A stretch of 48,676 bases of DNA from Streptococcus infantis. GTDB lineage: Bacteria > Bacillota > Bacilli > Lactobacillales > Streptococcaceae. The translations under genes and the position numbers were made by a program. Of the stretch, positions 25,014-35,836 are shown piece by piece. Under the pieces are notes generated by a model. It was given only the letters and a program-made list of their open reading frames with translations, did no database searches and was not told the DNA's origin. The stretch lies in NCBI RefSeq assembly GCF_019929665.1, contig NZ_JAHZPZ010000007.1, positions 1-48,676 on the forward strand, written 5' to 3'. Position 1 is the stretch's first letter. Each line of letters opens with the position of its first letter.

Positions 25014-26560
25014 CTATTGTTTACCTCACTAATCAACCCTTTGATGTCGATTTTCCCATTTGGAGTTAGCGGCAAGCTGTCACGGTAGAGGAATTTCGAA
25101 GGCATCATATAAGACATCATAATATCTTCCAAGTCTTCCTTGATCGCTTTGGTAATATCAATCTCGCGCTCAAATTGTTCTTTAACCCCATCTTTTAAGA
25201 TAACATAGGCCAAGAGATTTTGAACCTTGTGATCTTTATTATAGCGCGGTACCGCAACAGCCGAGTCAATGTACTGAGATTTGTTCAAGTTTTGAGAAAC
25301 ATCTTCTAGCTCAATACGGTAACCGTTAAACTTGATTTGGAAATCCATCCGTCCACCGTAGAGAAGAAGGCCTTCATCCGTCATAGTTCCGACATCTCCC
25401 GTATGGTAGGCTGGCAGACCTTCAAATTCGAAGAAAGCTTCTGCTGTTTTCTCAGGATTATTCATATAACCTTTTGAAACAGCCGGCCCAGACACGATGA
25501 TTTCTCCTTGCTCTCCATTTGGCAATTTGTTTCCTGCCTCATCAATGATGAAGGTTGGAGAATCTTCTTTGGTGTAACCAATTGGTAGACGTTTCAAAGT
25601 AGCTAACATCTCATCTGTTACGGCTACAGCCGAAAGAGCTACAGTCGCTTCAGTTGGGCCATAAGCATTGATGATGCGCGCATTTGGGAAACGTTCGCGT
25701 AATTTCTGAGCAGTTTTAACAGTCAACTCTTCCCCATCAAAGTAGAAATGGGTAATGCCTGGCATCTTTTCAGCATTGAAATCTTCAGATAACATGGCCA
25801 TATCTGCAAAAGATGGTGTTGAAGTCCAGATAGCAATCGGAAGAGAAAAAATAGTTGCAAAGAGTTGTTTGAAGTCTTGAGTAATGGCTGATGGGAGAGC
25901 AAAAAGCGTTCCTCCAAGAGCCAAGGTTGGTGCCCAGTACATAACAGACAAGTCAAAGGAATAGGGCGGTTGCGCCAACATTTGCGGACGTTCTGGCGTT
26001 GCAAACTCCTTATCTGTAATCATCCAGTTGGTAAAGCTGAGCAAATTATCATGCGAAATTTGCACCCCTTTTGGTTTCCCAGTTGTCCCTGATGTAAAGA
26101 TGATGTAGTAGTTATCATCCCCTTTGACCGGATGTTGCAAATCATAGGCATGCTGAGCCGTATAAGCTTCACGCACTTGCTCCAAGGACATGATTGGAGC
26201 AGCTGGGTTTTCAATTGGAAACTCATTGATGGCGATGATTAAGCTTGGCTCTGCTACTTCAACAATCGCAGACACGCGCTCCAAGGCAGAGTGGCTATCA
26301 ATTGGGATATAGGCATGGCCAGATTTGGTCAAGGCCACAAAGGTTGCTAACATTTCATATTCTTGACCACCAAAGACCACAACAGGTGACTTTTCAGGAA
26401 GTCCCATTTGGTCAATATGGGCTGCTAAGCTATCTGAATCAGCCTTCAATTGGCCATAGGTATGCTCTTCTCCAAGGACATTGTAGACCGGAAAATTAGG
26501 CTGCTTTTGAGCATAATGCTCAATGGTTTCAATCATATCTACTATTGGTTTATTTGACAC
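25010..26560 (-). CDS. dltA: D-alanine:D-alanyl carrier protein ligase DltA (GTG start)
   Basis: 516 residues, ANL adenylating enzyme. P-loop-like motif [16 protein letters not shown]5 motif [15 protein letters not shown], the TGD motif in YHTGDVG and the catalytic lysine in [12 protein letters not shown] are all present. Start is GTG at 26560 with AAAGGAGA upstream, 20 nt after the dltX stop. Activates D-alanine with ATP and loads it on DltC. It is the only dltA in the window. Confidence 0.97.
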   Translation of the reverse strand: MSNKPIVDMIETIEHYAQKQPNFPVYNVLGEEHTYGQLKADSDSLAAHIDQMGLPEKSPVVVFGGQEYEMLATFVALTKSGHAYIPIDSHSALERVSAIVEVAEPSLIIAINEFPIENPAAPIMSLEQVREAYTAQHAYDLQHPVKGDDNYYIIFTSGTTGKPKGVQISHDNLLSFTNWMITDKEFATPERPQMLAQPPYSFDLSVMYWAPTLALGGTLFALPSAITQDFKQLFATIFSLPIAIWTSTPSFADMAMLSEDFNAEKMPGITHFYFDGEELTVKTAQKLRERFPNARIINAYGPTEATVALSAVAVTDEMLATLKRLPIGYTKEDSPTFIIDEAGNKLPNGEQGEIIVSGPAVSKGYMNNPEKTAEAFFEFEGLPAYHTGDVGTMTDEGLLLYGGRMDFQIKFNGYRIELEDVSQNLNKSQYIDSAVAVPRYNKDHKVQNLLAYVILKDGVKEQFEREIDITKAIKEDLEDIMMSYMMPSKFLYRDSLPLTPNGKIDIKGLISEVNNR

Positions 26561-26580
26561 AATAGGGTTTCTCCTTTAAG

Positions 26581-26712
26581 TTAAAATTCATTATAGATAA
26601 AGCTACCTTGAACCTGACCGAGATAACTAAAAAAGTAAAGCAGGCCCAAGAAAATGATAAAATACAAGGCTGTCCGACCAAGAAAGAGATAGAGTTCATT
26701 TCTCTGTTTCAT
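26581..26712 (-). CDS. dltX: DltX, teichoic acid D-alanylation microprotein
   Basis: 43 residues, MKQRNELYLFLGRTALYFII... ending FIYNEF. One membrane helix (about 13-33). The C-terminal F-x-Y-x-x-F motif, with Tyr40, is the DltX hallmark; published work on this family proposes that this tyrosine receives D-alanine from DltB before DltD passes it on. First gene of dltXABCD, 20 nt before dltA. Start ATG 26712. Confidence 0.93.
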   Translation of the reverse strand: MKQRNELYLFLGRTALYFIIFLGLLYFFSYLGQVQGSFIYNEF

Positions 26713-26784
26713 CAAGAAAAACCTTTCATTCCTGTAATTTTCAACTAAAATAAAATCAATTTCTTACTAACTTATTTTTCTGCT

Positions 26785-26814
26785 ATTATACCACTTTATA
26801 AACTATTTTTTCAA
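26785..26814 (-). promoter_or_regulatory. dltXABCD promoter
   Basis: Minus strand TTGAAA (26809-26814), 18-nt spacer, TATAAT (26785-26790) preceded by TGG, an extended -10. It lies about 75 nt before dltX, so the canonical operon can be transcribed independently of the upstream dlt-like module. Confidence 0.75.
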
Positions 26815-26872
26815 TTGTTTTCCGTCCATTTCCACTACATTTAAACATCATTAAATTGTTTCATATAATACC

Positions 26873-27010
26873 TTCTACTGATAGCTTTAATGCTTTCCAG
26901 TATAGATTATATTGGGAGCTACAACAAAGTAGGCTCTATACTACCTATAGAGGACTTCCCCACTATAAATATTATAGAGCCTTATCTTATGTCTCACTTT
27001 ATCAGTAGAA
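26873..27010. repeat. nested inverted repeats, small IS-remnant or MITE-like element
   Basis: Outer perfect 11-bp inverted repeat TTCTACTGATA (26873-26883) / TATCAGTAGAA (27000-27010), spanning 138 bp. Inside it a perfect 10-bp inverted repeat AGGCTCTATA (26931-26940) / TATAGAGCCT (26973-26982), spanning 52 bp. No coding capacity. Ends beginning GGCTCT recall ISL3-family IS termini, but I cannot confirm this. The element separates the dlt-like module from dltX. The rest of the gap 26713-27045 holds only the dlt promoter. Confidence 0.55.
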
Positions 27011-27045
27011 TTCCCTTTATCTAGAGATTTTTATAATATGTAATC

Positions 27046-27177
27046 TTAAAATTCACTATAGATGAAATCTTGAATGTTCGAAAAATCAGTCACAAAACAG
27101 TAGATTACGATGCTTAAAATAACTGTGTAGAAAAACAAGGTCCACAATAGTAAACGATGTGTGTCAGTTAGTTTCAT
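27046..27177 (-). CDS. second DltX-like microprotein
   Basis: 43 residues, MKLTDTHRLLLWTLFFYT... ending DFIYSEF. Same length as DltX (43), one membrane helix (about 9-29), and the same C-terminal F-I-Y-x-E-F motif with Tyr40 in the same position. The last 18 coding bases differ from dltX at one or two positions only, but the helix sequence is quite different. The ATG overlaps the end of the DltD-like gene by 14 nt in another frame, so translation is probably coupled. By analogy it would be the acyl relay between the MBOAT and SGNH proteins encoded just upstream. Function inferred from family and context only. Confidence 0.85.
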   Translation of the reverse strand: MKLTDTHRLLLWTLFFYTVILSIVIYCFVTDFSNIQDFIYSEF

Positions 27178-28336
27178 TTGCAAATTTGTAAAGTTCTTTT
27201 TCAACTTCCATCCATCCTTTCACCCCAACGTGCATCACGTCGAATAAAAAGTAATCTTCATACTCTTTATTTCCATAGTTTAACACCGTAGCACCGTGGT
27301 TTTTGGCAATATTTTCTATTTTTTTGTAAGTTTCTTCACGCATTTCTCGCGAAACACCTGTGTAATCATTCCATTTACCATTTACAGGAAAGATAATGAC
27401 TTCAACTTCAATTCCCAATTCCTTAGCAACTGTCAAGAAGAGTTCCATATCTGAATACTCTGGTGACTCTATGTAGCTCAAGTCTTTGTTAGAATCTTTC
27501 AACGAAGCATAGCGGTCTCTCAAGTAGGTATTGTAGTAGTTATTATCCACAGCATAATCATTGTTATCTGTTTTCTTTTTAACTTCTTCTACAAACTTCT
27601 TCGTCATCTCCTCCCAATCATAATCCGGCGTTTTATCTCCTAGTGCAGGATAGTCTGATTTGGCATGATTTTCATAGAATTTTCGTTTAAGCTTAAAGGA
27701 ATAAACGGCATTGTCAAGCTCCAACAGTTTTTTATCAATGATTGTCCCTTTTCCTTCTATAAAATAGCTTTTATACTTTTTATAGATATCATTTTGTTGT
27801 TTGTTTCCTTTGGTAATCTCAATAATGCGATTAATCAGTTTTTCTTTCGTTTCCTTACTGATTTTCTCGTTATCTAGCATGTGAAAAATATGTTCCTGAG
27901 AGGCCTTGTTTAAGAAGGCGTCTTGATGAGTCCCATCCTTTTCAAACCATTGAACAGACTCTACGATGGCCACTTTTCGCTTGCTCATAGCCCCCTCAAT
28001 CGAGCTCAAGGTTGTAGCTTGAATGATATTTTGAGAGTAACTGGTTCCTATCTGCATAATATTAAAATCATTGTAGTTAAAAATTTTATTGGGATGGTAA
28101 TCTTCATTTATCGTCGCAACTAACTCTGAGGAACCCATTAGAACTAGTGTATTGGGAGTGATATTATTTGTTAGAATATCTCTACTTTTATACTTTTCAT
28201 AAGAAGTGCTGTAGCGAATACTATTGTCCTTGACTTTATAATAGTCGTCAATCTTCTTGACATATGTCACATTTAAAAGAGCAAGAGTCGCAATTACGAG
28301 CACAAGCGATAGTATAAATGCTTTTAACTTAATCAT
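27164..28336 (-). CDS. DltD-like SGNH acyltransferase (second copy)
   Basis: 390 residues. N-terminal membrane helix (about 5-25), then an extracellular domain with all DltD landmarks: nucleophile in LVLMGSSELVA (Ser near 69), AVDNNYYNTYLRDRY, ESPEYSDMELFL, FPVNGKWNDYTGVSREM and the C-terminal Asp/His in FDVMHVGVKGW. It lacks the extended C-terminal tail of DltD at 22237-23505 and is about 30 residues shorter. AAGGAG precedes the ATG; 37 nt after the MBOAT gene. Probably transfers an acyl group, perhaps D-alanine, to a surface polymer. The acceptor is not known. Confidence 0.88.
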   Translation of the reverse strand: MIKLKAFILSLVLVIATLALLNVTYVKKIDDYYKVKDNSIRYSTSYEKYKSRDILTNNITPNTLVLMGSSELVATINEDYHPNKIFNYNDFNIMQIGTSYSQNIIQATTLSSIEGAMSKRKVAIVESVQWFEKDGTHQDAFLNKASQEHIFHMLDNEKISKETKEKLINRIIEITKGNKQQNDIYKKYKSYFIEGKGTIIDKKLLELDNAVYSFKLKRKFYENHAKSDYPALGDKTPDYDWEEMTKKFVEEVKKKTDNNDYAVDNNYYNTYLRDRYASLKDSNKDLSYIESPEYSDMELFLTVAKELGIEVEVIIFPVNGKWNDYTGVSREMREETYKKIENIAKNHGATVLNYGNKEYEDYFLFDVMHVGVKGWMEVEKELYKFANETN

Positions 28337-28373
28337 CTTGTTTTGTCCAATCTCCTTGTTTCAGCAGATCTCT

Positions 28374-29528
28374 TTATCTACTTAGAATTGCCATAATTAT
28401 CTTATAAGGTTCACCTGAAAAGATAAAGAAGCCAACCATAACTAAATTCATGGTCACAAACCAACTTATTAGCTTGTACCAAGTTTTATTTTTATGCTTC
28501 TTATAAAAATTGCTTTTCTTTTGATAAATTTCAAATCCAGACATCAAGATTCCATGGTAAAAACCATAAGCAATGTAGCTGACACTAATTCCATGCCAAA
28601 ATCCCATAACCAACATATTGACCATATAGGCATAGGCTGCATTGTGTAATCTATTCTTAAACCATTTCTTTCTGATAACCTGCATCAAAACTCTTGAAAA
28701 TACGAAATCTCTCAACCATGTTGACAAGGTGATGTGCCATCTAGTCCAGAAATCCTTGATATCAATACTCAAGAAAGGCTTATTGAAATTCATCGGTGTC
28801 TGGATACCCAAAACATTACTGCTTCCAACAGCCATCAAACTATACCCCGCAAAGTCAAAGAACAGATAGAGAGTATACAGGTACATATATTTGATTGAGT
28901 AGACAACTGTACCAGTATTGCTTAGAACAAGTAGTACCTGGTAAACATAGGTTGATAAAACAACCTTGTAGAGAAGGCCTAAAACGATGCGATAAATACC
29001 ATCACCTGCTAACTCTAGGTAGTCTTTTCTAGGCATGACTTCATTGATCTCTTTTAGAAATCTTCTGCTACGATCGATTGGCCCAGAACTAACTGTAGGG
29101 AAAAAGAGTAGAAACTGCAGATAATCTTTTACACTGATTTTTTCTTTGATTAAACCATCCGATATTTCTAGCATGATCTGAATGGTCTTAAAGGACATGT
29201 AGGAAATCCCAATAAAAGCCAACAAATGTAGCTGGGTTATTGCAAAGACTTTATTGACCACTAAAGGTAAAATGGATAACATAACTAGAGGTTTTAACCG
29301 TTTTGAATCCATTCTTTGTGCTATGAAAACTAGGACATATTGGTAGATGATGAAAGCCAATAGATAAACAACCATGGATTTACTCTTACCATAGATAGCT
29401 CCTGCAAATAAAATTGACAGACTTAAAATATAATAATCCTTACGCTTGCCAAAATAGTTTAAAACAAAGCCAATCAGTAAAACCACAAATAATAGAAGGA
29501 AAAACTCATTCCCCTCAAAATAATTCAT
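28374..29528 (-). CDS. DltB-like MBOAT acyltransferase (second copy)
   Basis: 384 residues, polytopic. Shares the DltB landmarks [51 protein letters not shown] and the catalytic histidine block MGFWHGISVSYIAYGFYHG, as well as SSGPIDRSRRF. About 30 residues shorter than DltB, mostly in the N-terminal and C-terminal parts. First gene of a three-gene unit (MBOAT, DltD-like, DltX-like) with its own extended -10 promoter. No ligase or carrier protein is encoded with it, so it likely uses DltA/DltC from the operon immediately downstream, or a different carrier. Confidence 0.9.
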   Translation of the reverse strand: MNYFEGNEFFLLLFVVLLIGFVLNYFGKRKDYYILSLSILFAGAIYGKSKSMVVYLLAFIIYQYVLVFIAQRMDSKRLKPLVMLSILPLVVNKVFAITQLHLLAFIGISYMSFKTIQIMLEISDGLIKEKISVKDYLQFLLFFPTVSSGPIDRSRRFLKEINEVMPRKDYLELAGDGIYRIVLGLLYKVVLSTYVYQVLLVLSNTGTVVYSIKYMYLYTLYLFFDFAGYSLMAVGSSNVLGIQTPMNFNKPFLSIDIKDFWTRWHITLSTWLRDFVFSRVLMQVIRKKWFKNRLHNAAYAYMVNMLVMGFWHGISVSYIAYGFYHGILMSGFEIYQKKSNFYKKHKNKTWYKLISWFVTMNLVMVGFFIFSGEPYKIIMAILSR

Positions 29529-29621
29529 ACCAGATGGACTCCTTTTCTCTTTTTCTCATCTCCTGATTTGTCATTTTAGGATTAGTCCCTATCATATTAT
29601 CAAGGATAATTAACTTTATTC

Positions 29622-29630
29622 ATTATATCA
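29622..29630 (-). promoter_or_regulatory. extended -10 promoter of the dlt-like module
   Basis: Minus strand TGATATAAT (TG-n-TATAAT), about 95 nt upstream of the MBOAT ATG. No good -35 at 17 nt, which extended -10 promoters tolerate. Confidence 0.55.
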
Positions 29631-29841
29631 TAATTTAAAAACTATATACCTCTATCATCCAATTTCCTAAAATAACAAAAACAAATGATCCTTACCACTA
29701 AATCCCAATAACGAGACAAAATTATTTAAACAACAAATATAATTCAAGACCTAAAAGATTGATGAATGAACTAGTGAAGTACTCTGTTTTTTAGCTGAAA
29801 TAATAATTAACACCAGTATATAAACTTAAAAAAATCAAAAC

Positions 29842-29879
29842 GACCAAAATGAAGTGAGGCAGCGCTCCTTATTTTGGTC
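29842..29879. terminator. glp operon terminator
   Basis: 9-bp perfect stem GACCAAAAT / ATTTTGGTC continued by partly paired AAGTGAG/CTCCTT, followed on the minus strand by CGTTTTGATTTTTTT. Located 52 nt after the glpF stop. Confidence 0.8.
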
Positions 29880-29930
29880 ATTTTTGGTAAGTTATGTTTA
29901 TTGAGATATAAATATTTTGGTTTTATTATC

Positions 29931-30635
29931 TTAGAAAAGTGAAAATACGAGAACTGCTAGGGCTGCACCGATAACAGGTCCCACAACTGGAATCCAAGCA
30001 TAAGACCAGTCTCCATCGCCTTTGTTTGGAATTGGCAAGATACTGTGCATGATACGAGGTCCAAGGTCACGCGCAGGGTTCAAGGCACAACCTGTTGTCC
30101 CACCTAGTGATAGAACAATACCGGCAATCAAAGTCCCCACTGCAAAGGTGCCGATACCTGCCTGAAAATCATAAAGCCCCAAAGCAAAGATTGTCAATAC
30201 CAAAACAAAGGTGCCAAGGATTTCACTGATTAAGTTAGAAACTGTATCCTTGATGGCCGGTCCAGTACTGAAGGTTGCCAGGATATTGCCTGCATTTTCT
30301 TCTGCCTCATAATGCGGTTTGAATTGCAACCAAACCAAAATCTGACCCAGCATAGCCCCTGCGAACTGAGCTAGGATGTATGGGAAAACGGAAGCCCAAG
30401 AGAGCGTTCCTTTTAAGGCCATCGCAAACGTTACAGCTGGATTTAGGTGGGCTGGGCTGAGCGTGCCAGATACAAAAGCCGCAACGGCTACAGCAATTCC
30501 CCAACCCATAGTAATCACAATCCAACCTGCATTGTTGCTCTTGGTTTTAGGAAGAACCACACCTGCAACAACACCATTTCCTAGAAGAATCAGGATTAAA
30601 GTCCCCAAAAATTCTCCAAATAATTCTTTCATCAT
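29931..30635 (-). CDS. glpF: glycerol facilitator (aquaglyceroporin)
   Basis: 234 residues, six hydrophobic segments with two half-helices carrying HLNPAVTF (NPA) and LNPARDLGPR (NPAR; Asp after NPAR is typical of glycerol-conducting members rather than water channels). Lets glycerol diffuse into the cell for GlpK. Last gene of glpK-glpO-glpF, 70 nt after glpO with a hairpin between them. Start: two consecutive ATG codons; the first at 30635. Confidence 0.95.
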   Translation of the reverse strand: MMKELFGEFLGTLILILLGNGVVAGVVLPKTKSNNAGWIVITMGWGIAVAVAAFVSGTLSPAHLNPAVTFAMALKGTLSWASVFPYILAQFAGAMLGQILVWLQFKPHYEAEENAGNILATFSTGPAIKDTVSNLISEILGTFVLVLTIFALGLYDFQAGIGTFAVGTLIAGIVLSLGGTTGCALNPARDLGPRIMHSILPIPNKGDGDWSYAWIPVVGPVIGAALAVLVFSLF

Positions 30636-30654
30636 ATCGTTGTCTCCATTTTAA

Positions 30655-30697
30655 AGAAGGAGAGGGAAGGCAAGGAAGGCTTGTCTCCCTCTCTTCT
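30655..30697 (-). other. hairpin between glpO and glpF
   Basis: Arms 30655-30667 and 30686-30697 pair over 12 bp with one bulged base (GAGGGA/TCCCTC core). Followed by only three Ts on the minus strand, so at most a weak terminator; may lower glpF expression or protect the upstream mRNA end. Confidence 0.55.
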
Positions 30698-30705
30698 AGT
30701 TTTTC

Positions 30706-32532
30706 TTAATTTTTCAATTCCGCTAGATCGTTGTTAGCAAGGGCTGCTTCAACATCCGCACGGTAAGCTGCTTTTTCTTCATCAGACCAGTCATAGAATC
30801 GTCCCATTTCATCCAGAACTGGCTCCACAATGCTATCCAAACTATCACGCATAAAGAGCATGTGGTTGGTACGGCGAAGGAGAAAGTCAACTGGGCTCAG
30901 AGCCAACTCATTGCGCATTGCATAGTGAAGGGACAAGGTATCTGCCAAGCTGAGTCCGGGCGCTTGTTCCAAGCTGTGAGCAAGAGCAAAGACTTTCGGT
31001 GCATTTGAACCGTAGAGATTTGCTAGGTAATGAGCTTCCTTGCTATCCAAGCCACGTGACACTCCAAGTTGAGCAAAGGCTTCAATTTCTGAGTCCACAT
31101 TTGCTGGGTTCAATTCTCCACCTGAAACAGGATAAGTCTTCGAGTTGATGAGTTTAAAGCTGCGGTCAAATTCTGCTTTGAGAATGTCAACCACGCGCTC
31201 CATAGCCCCTTCAGCCATCTTACGGTAGTCTGTGATTTTACCACCAGCAAGGGTCAACAGGCCATTGTCATCACGGTCCAAGCTCGAACCACGTGAAACT
31301 GCAGATGGGTCCAAATGTTTCTCAGATGTGCTACTTTCAAGCTTGCTGACAGCAGACTCAACATCTTCACGCGATTTTTCTTTCGATAGATAAGCCTCGA
31401 CAGTCGCAATCAAGTTATTGAAGCTTTCATCGCTAATGGTTCCGTTATTTCCACCATTGTAGTCAGAAGCGCTATTGCCTGCGATCAATGGACGAAGACC
31501 AGCCCAGCTGCTTTCAATATCAGCAACGGTAATGTTTGCTTCTGGGAAGCGGTTGTTGACAATGCCAAGTAGATAATCTACATCTTCCTGCGTCACTTTT
31601 GGATGTTCCAAATCACCTGTGTAGTCTGTATCGGTTGTACCAAAGTAAGTCTTGTTTTCACGTGGGAGAACAAAGACCATACGACCATCTCCCAAACCTG
31701 TGTCAAAGTAAACTGGCTGTGAAACCTTGATCTTGCTTGAGTCCACCACCAAGTGAACTCCCTTGGTTGGACGCATTTGTGAGAATTGCGTTCCCTTATT
31801 AGACAGATTGCGTACCTTGTCGCTCCAAGGACCTGTCGTGTTGATAACCAGACGAGCCTTGATATCAAAGACTTGGTCTGTCAACAAATCACGAGCCACG
31901 ACACCTGCAATCTTACCACTTTCGTCAAAGAGGAAGCCTTCTGCCTTCACGTGGTTGGCAATGAGGGCACCATCTTGGTTGGCACGTTTGATGTTTTCGA
32001 TCACGAGACGCGCATCGTTGTTACGGAAGTCAAGATAAACTCCACCTCCTACCAAACCTTCTTTCTTCAAGTTTGGCTGGCGTTCCAAGACTTCTTCTTT
32101 GCTCAAAACCTTGTTTGCAGCAGGCGTATTGTTAACCCCTGCCAATAGGTCGTACAAGTCCATGGCTACTTTGAGACGGAAAAGGTTAAATGTTGCTCCA
32201 TCCTCGTCGTAAACTGGCAAGAGCATTGGATCTGGTTTTGGAATATGTGGAGCGACTTGTTGAACCACCGCACGCTCAGAAACTGTATCTGATACCACTT
32301 CCACGTCGAATTGTTTGAGATAACGCAGACCTCCGTGGACCAATTTTGTTGAACGGCTAGATGTTCCTTCTGCGAAGTCCTGCATTTCAATCAAACCAGT
32401 GTCAAGACCACTGGCTGCTGCCTGCAAAGCTACACCAGCTCCTGTAATCCCTCCACCAATAATCAAGAGATCCAAGGTGCGTTCCTGCATTTTTTTAATT
32501 GACAATTCACGTGTTTTCTTTGAAAATTCCAT
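30706..32532 (-). CDS. glpO: alpha-glycerophosphate oxidase GlpO
   Basis: 608 residues. FAD-binding N-terminus LLIIGGGITGAGVALQAAASG, and EGTSSRSTKLVHGGLRYLKQF typical of GlpD/GlpO. The stretch around 355-400 (SYLSKEKSREDVESAVSKLE...) is the insert that separates soluble streptococcal/enterococcal GlpO from dehydrogenase GlpD. Oxidises glycerol-3-phosphate to DHAP using O2 and releases H2O2, a known streptococcal virulence and competition product. Middle gene of the operon. Confidence 0.96.
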   Translation of the reverse strand: MEFSKKTRELSIKKMQERTLDLLIIGGGITGAGVALQAAASGLDTGLIEMQDFAEGTSSRSTKLVHGGLRYLKQFDVEVVSDTVSERAVVQQVAPHIPKPDPMLLPVYDEDGATFNLFRLKVAMDLYDLLAGVNNTPAANKVLSKEEVLERQPNLKKEGLVGGGVYLDFRNNDARLVIENIKRANQDGALIANHVKAEGFLFDESGKIAGVVARDLLTDQVFDIKARLVINTTGPWSDKVRNLSNKGTQFSQMRPTKGVHLVVDSSKIKVSQPVYFDTGLGDGRMVFVLPRENKTYFGTTDTDYTGDLEHPKVTQEDVDYLLGIVNNRFPEANITVADIESSWAGLRPLIAGNSASDYNGGNNGTISDESFNNLIATVEAYLSKEKSREDVESAVSKLESSTSEKHLDPSAVSRGSSLDRDDNGLLTLAGGKITDYRKMAEGAMERVVDILKAEFDRSFKLINSKTYPVSGGELNPANVDSEIEAFAQLGVSRGLDSKEAHYLANLYGSNAPKVFALAHSLEQAPGLSLADTLSLHYAMRNELALSPVDFLLRRTNHMLFMRDSLDSIVEPVLDEMGRFYDWSDEEKAAYRADVEAALANNDLAELKN

Positions 32533-32595
32533 ATTTACACACTTTCTAACTGAGTTGTTTCATTCTTAAACTGATAATTGCATCAAGAAACAGTA

Positions 32596-34200
<1,605 letters not shown>

Positions 34201-34236
34201 TTAAAAAAAAGTGAGGAGATTGTGCGAATTTCACAA

Positions 34237-34262
34237 AAAAGACCTGAAAATTCAGGTCTTTT
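34237..34262 (-). terminator. terminator of the Mga-like gene
   Basis: Perfect 12-bp stem AAAAGACCTGAA / TTCAGGTCTTTT with a 2-nt centre; it overlaps the stop codon of the regulator gene. T-tract TTTTTTG follows on the minus strand. Confidence 0.85.
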
Positions 34263-35688
34263 AGGCAAATAGCATCTGACGAATCGTAGCTAAATCTTCG
34301 ATGTCCAAATCATTTTTCAAATAGTAGATAGGTGTTTGTTCTTTCTTATGAATGGGGTTATTGGTAACCAGCAAGTCATAATGACGAGTACGGTCATAGG
34401 CTTCGATGGTAATGAAGCGGTTGTACTCCAAATATCGTTTTAAAAGGGCCGACATTCTCGAAAAGACAAGGAAGCCTGCTGTTAGATCTAGCCCTATTCT
34501 CAGATGTTTGCCTGTATTTTCTGCCATATACTCCAACAACTGAAGCCATTCCCAAAGGATTTTTTTATCCAGATCCGTCCCCTGATGAAAGGCTGGCAAG
34601 GAGGCGAAAATTTTCTGAGCAATATCTCGAAAGTCATGCTCCATCAGCAAATAAGGGTGGCGATGCTCTATCTGATACTTGTATCGATCTTGCAAGATAT
34701 AGCCCTTGTAGAGATAAACTTGACCACAAAGCTGACTGAGTTCATAGGTGACATGGTCCTCTGTGTAGTCCCCCAGCAACTCCTCCTTCTTCATTTCCTG
34801 GATCATTTGTGTCAGCAAATCGGCTAATTGCCCTCCAAAACCAAGAATATACTCCATAGTATGAAGAGGAAGAATACGATGAGAAAGGAGAAATGAAAAG
34901 AATATCATCATCTCCCCATCTTCAGTTCCTAGAGGAATGTGCTGCCCACCAAAAAAAGAAGAAGCCTTGCCAAGTAAACGAAGGTAGAAAATATTGTCAA
35001 AATACCCTCGCATTTTTTCTTCTATAACATGAAATTGACAGGCGTTAACCCGAAGGCGCTGTTGACTGATATGAGTCCAGAGAACCAAGTCTAATTTCTG
35101 ACCCGAAGACAAGCTGGCACCGCAGATTTCTTCTAGAGTAGCAATATCCTGCTTTCTCTCAGCTTTCTGCATGTGACCTTCCCACTCCTGACTGGACCAG
35201 ACCTTGCGGAAAAGGCAGAAATAAAAGTAACGAATCTGATGCTCTGGACCTCGCCAACGACCATTTTGGATGGATAAGTCAAACTCTGACAAAATATGAT
35301 TCAAGCTAGACAAATGGCGACCAAGCGTGGCCTCGCTAATCATTAATTCTTGAGCCAATTGATGGGCTAGGAACTGTTGGTGATAGAGAAGGTAAACCAA
35401 AATTTGGTATTTAATGGCATTGTCTAGAAATAAGCTCCGAATCTCTCTCCCCTTTGTGGCAGTACCGACAGACAGACGCAGGCTTTCATCATCCAAGTGG
35501 ATGGTCAGCTCTAACCCTCTTTCTAAAGCATTTTCGTTAATTAGAGAGATATACTTGGTTAAGGTCGCCTTTGAAAAACCTGTTTCTTCCATGGCTTCCT
35601 TGACTGTTGTCTGCGAATCTTGTAATAAAAAGGAAAGGACTAAAAATTGACCAGATTCGGCTTTTTCCATCAAATCACCTAAATACAT
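34261..35688 (-). CDS. Mga/AtxA-like transcriptional regulator
   Basis: 475 residues. Two N-terminal helix-turn-helix regions: [24 protein letters not shown] (about 28-51) and [23 protein letters not shown] (about 111-135), then central PRD-like helical regions and a C-terminal EIIB-like segment (residues about 390-475). This arrangement matches the Mga family of streptococcal virulence regulators, which respond to PTS-mediated phosphorylation. Located upstream of glpK in the same direction but separated by its own terminator. Regulon unknown; the adjacent glycerol operon is a candidate target. Confidence 0.8.
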   Translation of the reverse strand: MYLGDLMEKAESGQFLVLSFLLQDSQTTVKEAMEETGFSKATLTKYISLINENALERGLELTIHLDDESLRLSVGTATKGREIRSLFLDNAIKYQILVYLLYHQQFLAHQLAQELMISEATLGRHLSSLNHILSEFDLSIQNGRWRGPEHQIRYFYFCLFRKVWSSQEWEGHMQKAERKQDIATLEEICGASLSSGQKLDLVLWTHISQQRLRVNACQFHVIEEKMRGYFDNIFYLRLLGKASSFFGGQHIPLGTEDGEMMIFFSFLLSHRILPLHTMEYILGFGGQLADLLTQMIQEMKKEELLGDYTEDHVTYELSQLCGQVYLYKGYILQDRYKYQIEHRHPYLLMEHDFRDIAQKIFASLPAFHQGTDLDKKILWEWLQLLEYMAENTGKHLRIGLDLTAGFLVFSRMSALLKRYLEYNRFITIEAYDRTRHYDLLVTNNPIHKKEQTPIYYLKNDLDIEDLATIRQMLFA

Positions 35689-35836
35689 TTGTTACCCCTT
35701 TCATTTTCTCCTACAAGCATAGCATAAATCTTTCAAATGCTGAAATAATCTGTTTCTCATTTTATTTTAAAGCTGATTTCCTCGTCATTATTCCTCAGAA
35801 ACAGCAAACACACGGCTCCCTCTTTGGGCATTTTTA

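Larger units (their letters stand above)
29529..29930. other. intergenic region between dlt-like module and glpF
   Basis: 402 bp, very A/T-rich. Holds the promoter of the dlt-like module near 29622 and the glpF terminator near 29842. No other open frame or repeat that I can support. Confidence 0.7.

Noticed and set aside
26931..26982. Firm assignment of the inner inverted repeat to an ISL3-family (IS1167-like) terminus.
   Set aside because: Only the first six bases fit from memory and no transposase fragment is visible; kept as an unassigned repeat.
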